From assembly GCA_024397955.1 (NCBI GenBank), contig CP073744.1, forward strand, positions 2,429,001 to 2,493,000: a DNA stretch of 64,000 nucleotides, written 5' to 3'. A model generated the notes under the pieces. That model searched no databases, was not told the origin of the DNA, and saw only the letters and a list, made by a program, of their open reading frames with translations. The position numbers and the translations under genes are program-made. Source of the stretch: a bacterium SCSIO 12696 (GTDB lineage: Bacteria > Pseudomonadota > Gammaproteobacteria > Pseudomonadales > Porticoccaceae). Positions 36,962 to 46,882 of the stretch are shown piece after piece (position 1 is the stretch's first letter; each line of letters begins with the position of its first letter).

Positions 36962-37615
36962 ATGAGTCGAGACTACTCCAACTACGGAAAAGGCAAAAAG
37001 CGCAGCAGCAACTCTCGCAGCCAAACCACCCGCCGCAAAGCACCCACTGCCCGCAAAAATTCTCCGTCTGGCAGGAATGGCGGTATGTTCTGGTTTATTT
37101 CCGGGCTGGCGGTGGGCAGCTTGGCGACGGCGATGATTCTGGTGCCCGGTATCCGCCCGGATATACCCGTTACTGCGACTCGTCCGGCACCGGTGGAGCA
37201 AAGTGAGCCGGAGTTTGAATTCCACAGCTTGTTGCGCCACGACGAAGTGGTAGTGCAGCAGGAGGCCCCGGTCACTGAGCTGCCAGCACAGCCTCAAACT
37301 CAACGAACTCCGCAAAGCAGCCCAACGGTTGTAACGTCCACGCAAACACCTAAGCCGTCCAGGCCCGCTGCCAGCGGCGATGTGTTTTTGGTACAGGCGG
37401 GTTCGTTTTCCAAGCAGCAGGATGCGGAAACCCGTCGGGTTCAACTGATGCTGATGAACTTTACCAATGCCGCTATTGAAAACGTACGCTCCGGCTCTGG
37501 GCAACGCTATCGGGTAATTGTTGGGCCTTTTGACAGTCAGCGGCAGATGACCACAGCACTTAACCGTATCTCATCCCAGGGCATCGAAACGCTGCCCTTA
37601 AAACGCAAGAGATAG
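36962..37615 (+). CDS. FtsN-like SPOR-domain cell-division protein
   Basis: 217 aa from ATG 36962. Basic N-terminal cytoplasmic tail (RKAPTARKNSPSGRN), one helix about residues 41-59, a Pro/Thr/Gln-rich periplasmic linker and a C-terminal SPOR domain from about 139 (FLVQAGSFSKQQDAETRRVQL...YRVIVGPFDSQRQ) that binds denuded septal peptidoglycan. FtsN is the closest functional guess, since ftsN often follows priA in this class. Confidence 0.88.
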   Translation: MSRDYSNYGKGKKRSSNSRSQTTRRKAPTARKNSPSGRNGGMFWFISGLAVGSLATAMILVPGIRPDIPVTATRPAPVEQSEPEFEFHSLLRHDEVVVQQEAPVTELPAQPQTQRTPQSSPTVVTSTQTPKPSRPAASGDVFLVQAGSFSKQQDAETRRVQLMLMNFTNAAIENVRSGSGQRYRVIVGPFDSQRQMTTALNRISSQGIETLPLKRKR

Positions 37616-37658
37616 TTCTCCTTTGATTGCGCTGCTCGCAGTCATACCAACAGACCCG

Positions 37659-38273
37659 CTATTCAATTCCCTTGTGCGCAGGAAGGCTTAACTTAAAGGC
37701 AATCGCCAGTGCGCGAACCGCGAACGCAGTAACACAGCCAGCGAGAATGCAGAATAGGGGCGCAAACCCAAACAGCGTTGCGGATACGGAATAACCCAAA
37801 GCCCCCACCAGCGACGCGGTAATGTACACTTCCCGCTGAAAAACCATGGGCACCTCATTCAAAATTACATCCCGAATAATGCCGCCCACACAGGCACTGA
37901 ACATACCCATGATGGCGGCCACCGGTATGCTCATGCCCAGTGCTGTGGCTTTTTGGGCACCTAATACGCTGAACAGCGCCATACCCACCGCATCCGCCCA
38001 CAACAGCGCTTTTGAGCCACGGTTGATAGAGCGACTGGCAAAATAGGTGATCATCGCGGCCACGGTACAAGTGGTTACGTAGTGCCACTGATCCAGCCAA
38101 AATACAGGGGTATCCAACAATAAGTCCCGCAGGGTTCCGCCGCCGATACCGGTAATGTTGGCGATAAACACAAAGCCAATAATATCCAGGCGCTTGCGCG
38201 CTGCCAGTAGCGCCCCAGAGGTGGCAAAAGCAGCGGTGCCAGCAAAGTCGAGAAAATCAATAAGAACAACCAT
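37659..38273 (-). CDS. TRIC-type trimeric cation channel family protein (UPF0126)
   Basis: 204 aa from ATG 38273 with about seven helices. Two GG-x2-RD motifs, GIGGGTLRDLLLD and VGGIIRDVILNEVP, mark the two repeats of the family. Bacterial TRIC homologues are homotrimeric K+-permeable channels. Together with the Ion_trans_2 channel at 179, the window holds two different cation channel genes. Confidence 0.88.
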   Translation of the reverse strand: MVVLIDFLDFAGTAAFATSGALLAARKRLDIIGFVFIANITGIGGGTLRDLLLDTPVFWLDQWHYVTTCTVAAMITYFASRSINRGSKALLWADAVGMALFSVLGAQKATALGMSIPVAAIMGMFSACVGGIIRDVILNEVPMVFQREVYITASLVGALGYSVSATLFGFAPLFCILAGCVTAFAVRALAIAFKLSLPAHKGIE

Positions 38274-38385
38274 GGCGCCATTATGACTCTGAACTGTCTC
38301 TAAATGTTTATATTTTGGTAACTGCCTCGTCATCGAAAATTTTTAATGTCGCCTGTCTCACACAAATACATTCAGGAGTTTTCGC

Positions 38386-40428
38386 ATGAACAAGGCCAAG
38401 TCATTTTTTGTGGCGGGTGTGGCCAGCCTCGCGTTAGCGGGTTGTGGCTCTGACGAGCAGAGTGATTTTGAACTGCAGCTGTTGCACTTTGCCGATGTGG
38501 ATGGCGGCCGCGACATTATCAATAATGCGGTGCGTTTTTCTGCATTGGTGGACGATTTTCGCGGTGACTTCAGCAACACTTTGTTGCTGAGCTCAGGCGA
38601 CAACTGGATTCCCGGCCCCGACTACAACGTGGCCAGCGACAGCGCTCTGGCTGGGGTACTTGGGGTTCCCGATACCGGTCGTGCTCACGTGGCCTACCTG
38701 AATGCCCTGGGTGTACAGGCCTCTGCGTTTGGCAACCACGAATTTGATTTGGGCACCGGCGATGTGGCGGATCTGTTGCAGTCGGAAACCGATGGCGGCG
38801 CTACCTGGCCCGGCGCACAGTTCCCTTATTTGTCAGCCAACCTGGATTTCTCCACCGACGCTGATCTGGCAGGTCTGGTCGGAACCGATGGCGCTGAAGC
38901 GCAAACCCTGAGTAACCAGATTGCCGGTCGCACCGTGATTACAGTTGGTGGTGAGCGTATCGGTGTTGTTGGTGCCACCACCCCGACGCTGAATACCATC
39001 TCTTCACCCGGTGACGTCACCATTGCCCCGGCAGACAGCACCGACATCGATGCGCTGGCGGCGATTATCCAGCAGGATGTGGATGCCCTGACCGCAGACG
39101 GTATCGACAAGATTATCCTGCTGGCTCACATGCAACAGATTGCTATCGAGCGCCAGCTGGCCACTCGTCTGAACGACGTAGACATTATTGTTGCCGGTGG
39201 TTCAAACACGATTCTGGCCGACAACAACGACCGACTGCGCGATGGCGACAGTGCTGCCGGTGAATACCCCCAGCGCTTTAGAAGCCCGACCAATGAACCG
39301 GTTCTGGTGGTGAATACCGACGGCGATTACACCTACCTGGGGCGCTTGGTAGTGAACTTCGACAGTCGCGGCATTTTGCTTACTGGCCAGTTGGACAGCA
39401 CCGTCAACGGCGCTTACGCCACCGACGATGCGGGCCTCGCCGAAAACAATCTGGGCCTCGCCGATGCCATTGACGGTGTGGTTGAAATCTCCAATGCCCT
39501 GACCACCGCGTTGACCGCTCGCGCCGGCAACGTGTTTGGTTCTACTTCTGTGTACCTGAACGGTGAGCGCGGCTCTGTGCGTACGGAAGAGACCAACCTG
39601 GGCAACCTGACCGCCCAGGCCAATCTGGAATACGCTCAGGCCAGCGAGGCCAACGTGAGTGTGTCCATTAAAAACGGCGGTGGTATTCGTGCCCCCATTG
39701 GTGCCTGTAATGTACCGGCTGGTGCCACTGGCGATGACGCCCTGGTGTGCAACCCACCGGTGGGTGTACCGGGCATCAGCAACCCCGGTGAGATTTCCCA
39801 GTTGGACCTGGAAATCGCCCTGCGCTTTAACAACAGCTTGACCTTGCTGACTCTGACCGGCGCCCAGCTTAAAGAAGTTCTGGAGCACGGTGTTGCTGCT
39901 ACTGCTGACGGCGCCACCCCAGGCCAGTTCCCACAGGTGGCCGGTATTCGCTTTAGCTTCGACCCCGCTCAGGTTGCGCAAACCGTTGATGACAGCTTGA
40001 GCCCCTCGATTGTTGCCACTGCCGGCTCGCGGATTCGCAACCTGGTGGTACTTGACGACAACGGCGCAGAAGCTGGTGGCAACCAAGTGGTTGTGGTGCG
40101 CGATGGTGTACTCGACCCTACAGCGGCCACCCAGACGTTCCGCATTGTGACCTTGGGCTTTCTGGCGGGCGGTGGCGACCGCTACCCATTCCCATCTGCC
40201 AGTGTCGCCAACTTGGTAGACCTGGAAGTGGAAGGTCTGCAGTTGGGTAACGTGACGTTTGCTGACGAGGGCACGGAACAAGACGCCCTGGCGGAATTCC
40301 TGTTTACCAACTTCCCGGCGGACACTGATCCCAGCACGCCATCCTTTAGTGATGAAGACAGAGAAGCGGTGAACGACACCGTGATTCAAAACCTGTCTAT
40401 AGTGCCTGCGGATACAGTACTTAACTAA
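38386..40428 (+). CDS. 5'-nucleotidase-like metallophosphatase lipoprotein
   Basis: 680 aa, GGAG before the start. Signal with lipobox LAGC. N-terminal calcineurin-like domain: LLHFADVDGG where the usual DxH is DxD, SSGDNWIPGPDY, GNHEFDLG. The late GHxH motif is replaced by AGGSNT. Then a 5'-nucleotidase C-terminal domain with KNGGGIRAPIG about 425-435 and VLEHGVAAT about 490. The family strips phosphate from nucleotides or sugar nucleotides in the periplasm or outside. The changed metal ligands place it in a divergent subfamily, so the substrate is unsure. A perfect bidirectional terminator follows. Confidence 0.82.
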   Translation: MNKAKSFFVAGVASLALAGCGSDEQSDFELQLLHFADVDGGRDIINNAVRFSALVDDFRGDFSNTLLLSSGDNWIPGPDYNVASDSALAGVLGVPDTGRAHVAYLNALGVQASAFGNHEFDLGTGDVADLLQSETDGGATWPGAQFPYLSANLDFSTDADLAGLVGTDGAEAQTLSNQIAGRTVITVGGERIGVVGATTPTLNTISSPGDVTIAPADSTDIDALAAIIQQDVDALTADGIDKIILLAHMQQIAIERQLATRLNDVDIIVAGGSNTILADNNDRLRDGDSAAGEYPQRFRSPTNEPVLVVNTDGDYTYLGRLVVNFDSRGILLTGQLDSTVNGAYATDDAGLAENNLGLADAIDGVVEISNALTTALTARAGNVFGSTSVYLNGERGSVRTEETNLGNLTAQANLEYAQASEANVSVSIKNGGGIRAPIGACNVPAGATGDDALVCNPPVGVPGISNPGEISQLDLEIALRFNNSLTLLTLTGAQLKEVLEHGVAATADGATPGQFPQVAGIRFSFDPAQVAQTVDDSLSPSIVATAGSRIRNLVVLDDNGAEAGGNQVVVVRDGVLDPTAATQTFRIVTLGFLAGGGDRYPFPSASVANLVDLEVEGLQLGNVTFADEGTEQDALAEFLFTNFPADTDPSTPSFSDEDREAVNDTVIQNLSIVPADTVLN

Positions 40429-40440
40429 TAGTCGTTATGT

Positions 40441-40478
40441 AAAAAAGGACGTATTGGTGTGCCAATACGTCCTTTTTT
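40441..40478. terminator. Bidirectional terminator between nucleotidase and LysR genes
   Basis: 17-bp perfect stem beginning AAAAAAGGACGTATTGG with a TGTG loop. It overlaps the LysR stop codon by two bases. Confidence 0.93.
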
Positions 40479-41382
40479 ATGAGTAATTGATAAAGGGGTT
40501 TTGTCGTAGCTGCTCCACCGCCAAGTCAACAAACGCCCTCACTTTGGCGTTGGCTTTGCGGCCATCGATATAAACGATGTTGATGGGCAGTGGCTCACTT
40601 TCGTAATCTTGTAGCACACGCACCAGCGAGCCCTCTTCAAACTCTTCGCCCACTTGGTAAGACATCAATCGGGTGATTCCAAAACCGCTTTTCGCTGCGC
40701 TAATGGCTGCGCCGTTTTGATTGCAGTGCAGGCGCGGCGATACTTTTACTGTGGTTTTGCTCTTGCCTGAGTCGAAGCGCCAGGTGGCGGATGATTCAGC
40801 AATAGGAGCCTGTATTACACTGTGCTTAACCAGGTCGGTGGGGGCATCAGGCTTGCCGTGTTGTTCAAAATAACTAGGTGAGCCGCACACGACCTGCCGG
40901 ATGGTGCCCACCTGGGTCGCGTACAGGCTGGAATCCTGCAAGTGGCCGATGCGAATGGCCACATCCAATCCCTCATCAAGAATATTGCAAACACGGTCAT
41001 AGAACAGCGCGTTCACATCCACCGCTGGGTTTTGTTGCAGGTACTCTGCCAAAAGGGGAGCGATGTATTTCTGCCCAAACATCACCGGCGCGGTTACTGA
41101 TAAAACACCTTTTGGCTTCGTGTACACACCGGATGCGGTTGATTCTGCCTGCTCAACCAAGTCCAGAATCTGGCGGGCGTCGTCGTAATATCGTTTTCCT
41201 GCATCAGTGAGCCGAACACTGCGAGTGGTTCTGTTAAACAATCTCACACCCATAGTGTGTTCAAGCTGGGCGATGGCTCGTGTGGCCGCAGGCGCTGAAA
41301 GGTTGAGCTTGCGGCTTGCTGCCACAAAGCTCTGGCACTCCGCGACTTCCGTAAATACCCGCATGGTTTGCAATTTATCCAC
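40477..41382 (-). CDS. LysR-family transcriptional regulator
   Basis: 301 aa. Winged HTH at about 1-60 (FTEVAECQSFVAASRKLNLSAPAATRAIAQLE) and a substrate-binding domain from 90. CrgA-like branch by its NRTTRSVRLTDAGKRYYD. Divergent from the DUF1348-GST-oxidoreductase operon with a TTTCA-N5-TGAAA palindrome in the gap, so it should control that operon. Confidence 0.92.
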   Translation of the reverse strand: MDKLQTMRVFTEVAECQSFVAASRKLNLSAPAATRAIAQLEHTMGVRLFNRTTRSVRLTDAGKRYYDDARQILDLVEQAESTASGVYTKPKGVLSVTAPVMFGQKYIAPLLAEYLQQNPAVDVNALFYDRVCNILDEGLDVAIRIGHLQDSSLYATQVGTIRQVVCGSPSYFEQHGKPDAPTDLVKHSVIQAPIAESSATWRFDSGKSKTTVKVSPRLHCNQNGAAISAAKSGFGITRLMSYQVGEEFEEGSLVRVLQDYESEPLPINIVYIDGRKANAKVRAFVDLAVEQLRQNPFINYS

Positions 41383-41413
41383 TGTGGCTCCATGGCTGGT
41401 TATTGCTTAACTG

Positions 41414-41428
41414 TTTCATTTTTTGAAA
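41414..41428. promoter_or_regulatory. Candidate LysR binding site
   Basis: TTTCA-TTTTT-TGAAA, a perfect palindrome of the T-N11-A class, 32 nt from the LysR start and 87 nt from the DUF1348 start. Confidence 0.5.
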
Positions 41429-41514
41429 TAGATAATTATTGAAATGGTTAATTATTTATTTAAATGGTAATTGTATGGTGGGCGCACCTCAACTCCAACA
41501 CAAGACGCTTAATC

Positions 41515-41979
41515 ATGCCCAGACCACCGCTACCCCCCTATACCGAAGAAACCGCGCGGGAAAAAGTTCGCCTGGCCGAAGATGGCTGGAATGGCCGTAA
41601 CCCGGAAAAAGTCTCCCAGGCTTATTCACTGGATACCCAGTGGCGAAATCGCTCCCAGTTCATCACCAGTCGTGACGAGGCTCAGGCTTTTCTCACAGAG
41701 AAGTGGAACAAGGAACATGAGTACCGGTTGGTTAAAGAGCTGTTTGCCTTTAAAGACAACCGCATTGCGGTGCGCTATGCCTACGAATGGCACGATGACA
41801 GTGGTAACTGGTTTCGTTCCTACGGCAACGAAAACTGGGTGTTTGACCAGGAGGGTTTGATGACCCATCGATACGCCAGCATCAACGACCTGCCCATTAC
41901 CCAACAGGAACGGAAATTCCATTGGCCACAAGGGCGCCGTCCGGACGACCATCCCGGTTTATCAGAGCTGGGACTTTAA
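41515..41979 (+). CDS. DUF1348 (NTF2-like, SnoaL-type) protein
   Basis: 154 aa from ATG 41515. Sequence [34 protein letters not shown] and [22 protein letters not shown] is the DUF1348 signature of the nuclear transport factor 2-like fold. Unknown reaction; the fold often binds small organic substrates. First gene of an operon with a GST and a flavo-iron-sulfur reductase, so a detoxification role is plausible. Confidence 0.88.
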   Translation: MPRPPLPPYTEETAREKVRLAEDGWNGRNPEKVSQAYSLDTQWRNRSQFITSRDEAQAFLTEKWNKEHEYRLVKELFAFKDNRIAVRYAYEWHDDSGNWFRSYGNENWVFDQEGLMTHRYASINDLPITQQERKFHWPQGRRPDDHPGLSELGL

Positions 41980-42007
41980 AAAAGTATTTAATGATCAGGA
42001 GCAAATC

Positions 42008-42652
42008 ATGAACCCCAAATTTTCAGAATCCAATGATCCCATTAAGCTGTATCGAAACCCTTTGTCCGGTCACTGCCACCGTGTGGAATTGATGCTGTCT
42101 TTGCTCGACCTTCCTTACGAAACCGTCGACCTGGATATGGTGAACGGCGCACACAAAGCGCCCGAGTATCTAGAAATCAGCCCTTTTGGCCAGGTGCCTG
42201 CTATTGACGATAACGGCACTACACTTTCTGATTCCAATGCCATCATCACTTATCTGGAAAGAAAATATAACGATGGCTACGAATGGCTGCCGCAAGACCC
42301 GGTTCAGGCTGCAGAGGTACAACGCTGGCTGTCAGTAGCCGCCGGTGAAATTGCACACGGCCCCTGTGCGGTACGCCTGGTCAAACTGTTTGGTGTTGAG
42401 CTGGATTACGACGTTGCCAAGCAAAAAACCGAAAGGTTTTTTGACGTGCTGGAGCCCCTGCTGAAAGAGCGTAGCTACTTGGCTGGTGACAACATCACCT
42501 TGGCGGATATTGCTGGTTACAGCTATATCTCTCACGTGCCGGAAGGTGGTGTCAGTCTGGAGCCTTACCCTGCTATACGCGATTGGCTTCAGCGTGTTGA
42601 AGCGCAGCCGCGTTTTGTGGGTATGGCTCGGTCGCCTTTGCCTGACGCCTGA
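42008..42652 (+). CDS. Glutathione S-transferase
   Basis: 214 aa with AGGAG before the start. Thioredoxin-like N-domain about 10-85 with FGQVPAIDDNG (cis-Pro) and SDSNAIITYLE, then the all-helical C-domain with NITLADIAGYSYI. Beta-class-like GST that conjugates glutathione to electrophiles. Second gene of the LysR-controlled operon. Confidence 0.92.
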   Translation: MNPKFSESNDPIKLYRNPLSGHCHRVELMLSLLDLPYETVDLDMVNGAHKAPEYLEISPFGQVPAIDDNGTTLSDSNAIITYLERKYNDGYEWLPQDPVQAAEVQRWLSVAAGEIAHGPCAVRLVKLFGVELDYDVAKQKTERFFDVLEPLLKERSYLAGDNITLADIAGYSYISHVPEGGVSLEPYPAIRDWLQRVEAQPRFVGMARSPLPDA

Positions 42653-42682
42653 GTCGGCTGGATTTTATAGCGGAAGCAAAAA

Positions 42683-44695
42683 GTGCCCAAAACGCAAACC
42701 TCAAAATTTCATGCGGCGGAAATCGCGGTGCAAAAGCGCCGCGGTGTTGCTGAAGTGGTTGCAGAATACGGTGAAGACTTTATTCGCGAAGCCATGCCAC
42801 AGCAGCACCGCGATTTTTTCAGCGAGTTGCCGTTTGTTCTTTTGGGGCTTGTGGATCAGCGAGGCTATCCTTGGGCAGTGCCATTGTTTGGCCCGCGGGG
42901 GTTTATCTCTTCACCCAGTAATACCCGCTTAGTCTTGAATGCTTTACCTACGTTGACCGGCTTGCTTGATTTGGATTTTAAGCACGGGCAAAAAATTGGC
43001 CTGCTGGGAATTCAATTGGAAACCCGACGCCGTAACCGTATGAATGGTGTAATCGACTCTATTGGAGAAAACAGCTTTTCCATCGAAGTTGAGCAGAGTT
43101 TTGGAAACTGCCCCAAGTACATCCAAAAGCGAGAACTGGTTTGGATGGAGAGTAACGCCTTTGAGGATGTCAGTCGCGCCAAAATTCATTCATGCATAAA
43201 CAAAAGTGTAAAAGCACTTATAGAAGGTGCAGATACTTTTTTTATCACTTCACGAACAAAAGCGTTTAATCAAAATGCCTCCAGTGGAATTGACGCCTCT
43301 CATAGAGGTGGAAAGCCGGGTTTTGTCAGAGTCGATGGAAGTAAACTCTATTTTCCTGATTTCAGTGGCAATAACTTTTTTAACACTTTAGGCAATATTC
43401 AATCCGATGGCCGTGTTGGCCTTTTCTTTCCTGATTTTGTATCGGGCGACTCTGTGTTTGTGTCGGGGGTTGCTCAAATACTGTGGGACGACAGCCTGAA
43501 AAATCGTTTTGAAGGCAGCCAATGTGTGATTCAAGTGGACGTTGAATCTGTGGTTCACATTCCTGGTTTTATGCCGATGCGCGGTGAACTTGTTGAGCGC
43601 TCTCCCGCTATTGAGCAAACTGGAGAATGGCGTAGCGTTGATGATATTGAGTCAGACCCCTACCGTCAGTTTCAAGTGGTCGAAATAAAAAAGGAAAGTG
43701 ATGCTATTACGTCTTTTTTTCTTGAGCCACTAGAGGGTGCATCGATTGAGAAATACACTCCAGGTCAGTTCCTGCCAATTCGATTGTATATACCCGGGTC
43801 AAAACAGCCCGTACAGCGTACTTATACTTTGTCGCGAGCACCGGTTGAAGACGGCTATCGCATATCAGTAAAGCGGGAAGAGCAGGGGCTTGTTTCCAAA
43901 TACCTTCACGATCAAGTGGGTATTGGCACGGTGATTCAAGCGGGTGTGCCATCCGGCCAATTTACACTGCAAGCCAATAATTGCCCTGTTGTGCTGATCT
44001 CCGGTGGTGTTGGGATTACCCCAATGATTGCCATGCTTGAAGGTGTCGTGAATGATATTGAGCAAGGTGCTGAACCTCGCCCGGTGTGGTTTATTCATGC
44101 AACCCAAAACAGCAAGACCCAGGCTTTTGCCAAGGCGCTTACATTGTTTAGCGGTTACGAGTGGCTAACTATTCACACTGTATTTAGTCAGCCTCTGCCC
44201 ACAGATAGGCTTGGCCGTACGCATCAGTCTGAAGGACGTATTTCTGCGGAGTTGCTAAAACAAATTCCTCAACTGGATAAATGCGACGTTTATCTGTGTG
44301 GCTCAGAAGGGTTTATGCGAGCTATTTATGCTGATCTTTTGGATATCGGTATTTCTCAAAAACATATCCGCTACGAATTTTTTGGTGAAGGCTCTATCAG
44401 TGCCAAAGAAACAACAGAAGAAGTAGCTGATAAAGCCGTCGTCACTTTTTCTGAATCGAAAGTTATCCACCAATGGAAACCGAGCGATGGCACTCTGCTG
44501 GAGTTTGCTGAAAAGCAGGGCTTGGCACCCCTCTATAGCTGCCGCTCAGGCAACTGTGGTGCCTGCATTTCTAAACTGAAATCCGGCGAAGTGAGCTATG
44601 GGCGACAACTTGGCTTTGCCCTCCAAGAGGGCGAAGTACTGATTTGCTGTGCCAAGCCAGCCAAAGATTGCTCGGAACTTACAATTGAAGTGTGA
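42683..44695 (+). CDS. PNPOx-like/ferredoxin reductase/2Fe-2S fusion
   Basis: 670 aa from a GTG with GGAAG upstream. Residues about 1-310 are a pyridoxamine-phosphate-oxidase-like FMN-binding split barrel (FVLLGLVDQRGYPWAVPLFGP). About 345-560 is a ferredoxin-NADP reductase module (RTYTLSRAP FAD motif, VLISGGVGITPMIAM NADP motif). The C-terminal about 585-670 is a plant-type 2Fe-2S ferredoxin (CRSGNCGACISKL...CC). So electrons can move NAD(P)H to FAD to Fe-S and perhaps to the FMN domain. This arrangement is known next to GST/LysR genes. The natural acceptor is unknown. Confidence 0.9.
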   Translation: MPKTQTSKFHAAEIAVQKRRGVAEVVAEYGEDFIREAMPQQHRDFFSELPFVLLGLVDQRGYPWAVPLFGPRGFISSPSNTRLVLNALPTLTGLLDLDFKHGQKIGLLGIQLETRRRNRMNGVIDSIGENSFSIEVEQSFGNCPKYIQKRELVWMESNAFEDVSRAKIHSCINKSVKALIEGADTFFITSRTKAFNQNASSGIDASHRGGKPGFVRVDGSKLYFPDFSGNNFFNTLGNIQSDGRVGLFFPDFVSGDSVFVSGVAQILWDDSLKNRFEGSQCVIQVDVESVVHIPGFMPMRGELVERSPAIEQTGEWRSVDDIESDPYRQFQVVEIKKESDAITSFFLEPLEGASIEKYTPGQFLPIRLYIPGSKQPVQRTYTLSRAPVEDGYRISVKREEQGLVSKYLHDQVGIGTVIQAGVPSGQFTLQANNCPVVLISGGVGITPMIAMLEGVVNDIEQGAEPRPVWFIHATQNSKTQAFAKALTLFSGYEWLTIHTVFSQPLPTDRLGRTHQSEGRISAELLKQIPQLDKCDVYLCGSEGFMRAIYADLLDIGISQKHIRYEFFGEGSISAKETTEEVADKAVVTFSESKVIHQWKPSDGTLLEFAEKQGLAPLYSCRSGNCGACISKLKSGEVSYGRQLGFALQEGEVLICCAKPAKDCSELTIEV

Positions 44696-44752
44696 GTGCT
44701 TGCGGGTGTGAACCAGCAAGCACAGTAGGTATTTGAATGCGCTTTACAGTGT

Positions 44753-45280
44753 TTAGAAGCTGTCGGTATTGGTAAACAAGCCAACCTTGAGGTCGGTGGC
44801 GGTGTAAATTTCCCGGCCGTCTACCAGTACGCGTCCGTCGGCAATGCCCAGAACCAGCTTGCGTTCAATCACCCGCTTGAAGTCGACCTCATAGGTGACT
44901 TTCTTGGATGTGGGTAGCACCTGGCCAGTAAATTTCAATTCCCCGGCGCCCAGTGCACGACCGCTGCCGTGATTGCCTTTCCACAGCAGGAAAAAGCCAG
45001 TGAGCTGCCACAGTGCATCGAGCCCCAGGCAGCCAGGCATCACCGGGTCTTCCTGGAAGTGACAACCAAAGAACCAGAGGTCGGGGTTGATATCCAGCTC
45101 TGCCACTAGTTTGCCCTTGTCGAATGCGCCGCCCTCAGCGGTAATTTGGGTGATGCGATCCAGCATCAGCATGTTGCCTTTCGGCAACTTGCCGTCTTCC
45201 GGATTGAACAGACGGCCTTCACCGCAGGCAATCAGCTCTTCTTTGCTGTAACTGTTTTGGCTTTGGGGGGTAAAGACCAT
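44753..45280 (-). CDS. fabA: 3-hydroxydecanoyl-ACP dehydratase/isomerase
   Basis: 175 aa. [22 protein letters not shown] carries the catalytic His of the hot-dog fold. FabA dehydrates and isomerises 10-carbon intermediates and makes the unsaturated fatty acid branch point. It is not paired with fabB here. FabR/FadR sites are not evident by eye in its short upstream. Confidence 0.95.
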   Translation of the reverse strand: MVFTPQSQNSYSKEELIACGEGRLFNPEDGKLPKGNMLMLDRITQITAEGGAFDKGKLVAELDINPDLWFFGCHFQEDPVMPGCLGLDALWQLTGFFLLWKGNHGSGRALGAGELKFTGQVLPTSKKVTYEVDFKRVIERKLVLGIADGRVLVDGREIYTATDLKVGLFTNTDSF

Positions 45281-45364
45281 GGCTGCGTACTCTCGTCAGG
45301 CAGTGCAATGTGCATGCGGGTGGTTGATCGTACGCCGATGTGGCAAGGCTGACAATCGGGCAAT

Positions 45365-45394
45365 AAAAAAGCCGCTGGGTGGAGCGGCTTTTTT
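45365..45394. terminator. Terminator after tRNA-Phe
   Basis: 12-bp perfect stem AAAAAAGCCGCT / AGCGGCTTTTTT with a GGGTGG loop, 6 nt from the tRNA 3' end. Ends the minus-strand tRNA transcript. Confidence 0.9.
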
Positions 45395-45399
45395 GTGTA

Positions 45400-45475
45400 T
45401 GGTGCCCAGAGACAGAATCGAACTGCCGACACGAGGATTTTCAATCCTCTGCTCTACCGACTGAGCTATCTGGGC
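45400..45475 (-). tRNA. tRNA-Phe (GAA)
   Basis: 76 nt with encoded CCA. Acceptor GCCCAGA pairs with TCTGGGC and the D-arm is TAGCTCAGTCGGTAGAGC. The anticodon loop of the stem around 45432-45448 carries GAA (TTC on the plus strand at 45440-45442). T-arm GTTCGATTC is intact. Confidence 0.96.
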
Positions 45476-45563
45476 TTGGGTAGCTGTCTCGCGTTGCGAG
45501 AAGGCGCGTATTAAACCCGCTCGCCCTCTCGCCGTCAAGCGGGTGATGGATAAAATTTTGCGC

Positions 45564-45836
45564 TTATTCCGACGGTGGCACATAGCCTTCGGCGGCGTCG
45601 TAATTTTGCCCGGACAGAAAGCGATCGCGCTGTTCGGCCAGGTAGTTGCGGGACTCTTTGTCCATCATGTTCAGATGTTTCTCATTAATCAGCATGGTCT
45701 GGTGGTTCAGCCATTCCTGCCAGGCCTGTTTGGACACATGGTCGAAAATATCCTGCCCTTTGGGGCCGGGGAAGGGTAGAGCGTCCAGCCCTTCCAGTTC
45801 CTGGTTGTGTTTGCGGCAGTGTACGGTGCGGGTCAT
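45564..45836 (-). CDS. yggX: Fe(2+)-trafficking / oxidative damage protection protein YggX
   Basis: 90 aa starting [37 protein letters not shown]. Cys7 is conserved. YggX protects Fe-S enzymes from oxidative damage and is under SoxRS control in enterics. It follows mutY by 8 nt on the same strand, the usual pair order. Confidence 0.95.
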   Translation of the reverse strand: MTRTVHCRKHNQELEGLDALPFPGPKGQDIFDHVSKQAWQEWLNHQTMLINEKHLNMMDKESRNYLAEQRDRFLSGQNYDAAEGYVPPSE

Positions 45837-45844
45837 GTCTGTAC

Positions 45845-46882
45845 CTAAAGTGCGTTCAGTATTTTGGCAATCGGGGCAGCGGTGCCCAGAGTGAGTTCGT
45901 TGGCAGGGTTATACCAGACCTGCCGCTGCGCATCCATGGCCTGACTGGCGGCGTTTACCTGAACATAAACCGGGGTGTAGTCCAGATGGTAGTGGCTAAA
46001 CGTGTGGCGCTGGGGTTCTGAGGCCTCCCAATCCAGTGGCTGACATTGGTAGCGGGTACAAACGCTGTCGATATCAGCGGTAGTGTCGCATTCCGGAAAA
46101 CCCCACAGGCCGCCCCAAATACCAGTGGAAGGGCGCTTTTCCAGCAAGACATCGCCAGCGATATTACGAAGGATCAGAAAACAGGCTTCCTTCACCGGCT
46201 TTTCCTTTTTGGCCTTGCGATGGGGGTAGTCGGTGGGATTGCCCTGAGCGTGGCCCAGGCAGTCTTCCTGCATAGGGCATAACAGGCAGGCGGGCTTGCT
46301 GCGGGTGCAGAGGGTGGCACCCAAATCCATAATGGCCTGGGTGTAGTCTGCTACCCGCTTGTTGGGGGTGAGTTGGTCGGCCAGCTCCCAAAGTTGGTTG
46401 GCCACAGCGGTGGTGCCTGGGTAGCCTTCTACTGCCCGGTAACGGGTTAGTACCCTTTTAACGTTGCCATCCAGAATCACCGCCCGCTTTTTGAAAGCGA
46501 TGGAGCGGATCGCACCCGCGGTGGAGCGGCCGATACCAGGTAGGTCGCTCAGCTGTTCTACGGTGCTGGGGAATTCACCATTGTGCTCCACCATGACCTG
46601 TTGCGCCGCTTTGTGCAGATTGCGAGCGCGGGCGTAGTAGCCGAGGCCGGTCCAGTGGTGCAGCACATCGTCTTGGGGGGCTTCTGCCAGCGCTTGCACA
46701 CTGGGAAAGCGGGCCATAAACCGTTGGTAGTAGGGAATAACCGTGGCCACTTGGGTTTGCTGCAGCATGATCTCCGACACCCACACTCGGTAAGGGGTAA
46801 TGTCTTGTTGCCAGGGCAGGTCGTGGCGGCCGTGCTGGTCGAACCAACGGAGCAGGCGTGTGGCGAAGGTGGGTTTGGGCAT
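45845..46882 (-). CDS. mutY: A/G-specific adenine glycosylase MutY
   Basis: 345 aa. HhH-GPD domain about 1-215 ([17 protein letters not shown] with the catalytic Asp nearby in [10 protein letters not shown] and DLGATLC), 4Fe-4S ligands [17 protein letters not shown] and a C-terminal NUDIX-like domain that recognises 8-oxoG. Removes A opposite 8-oxoG. Start ATG 46882; a TTG one codon earlier is also open. Confidence 0.95.
   Translation of the reverse strand: MPKPTFATRLLRWFDQHGRHDLPWQQDITPYRVWVSEIMLQQTQVATVIPYYQRFMARFPSVQALAEAPQDDVLHHWTGLGYYARARNLHKAAQQVMVEHNGEFPSTVEQLSDLPGIGRSTAGAIRSIAFKKRAVILDGNVKRVLTRYRAVEGYPGTTAVANQLWELADQLTPNKRVADYTQAIMDLGATLCTRSKPACLLCPMQEDCLGHAQGNPTDYPHRKAKKEKPVKEACFLILRNIAGDVLLEKRPSTGIWGGLWGFPECDTTADIDSVCTRYQCQPLDWEASEPQRHTFSHYHLDYTPVYVQVNAASQAMDAQRQVWYNPANELTLGTAAPIAKILNAL

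Noticed and set aside
38290..38385. Pho box upstream of the 5'-nucleotidase-like gene
   Set aside because: CTGTCTCTAAATG gives only one good half-site; too weak to call.
39202..40389. 395-codon minus-strand frame inside the nucleotidase gene
   Set aside because: Shadow of the sense gene: repetitive composition, no ribosome site, no recognisable domain.
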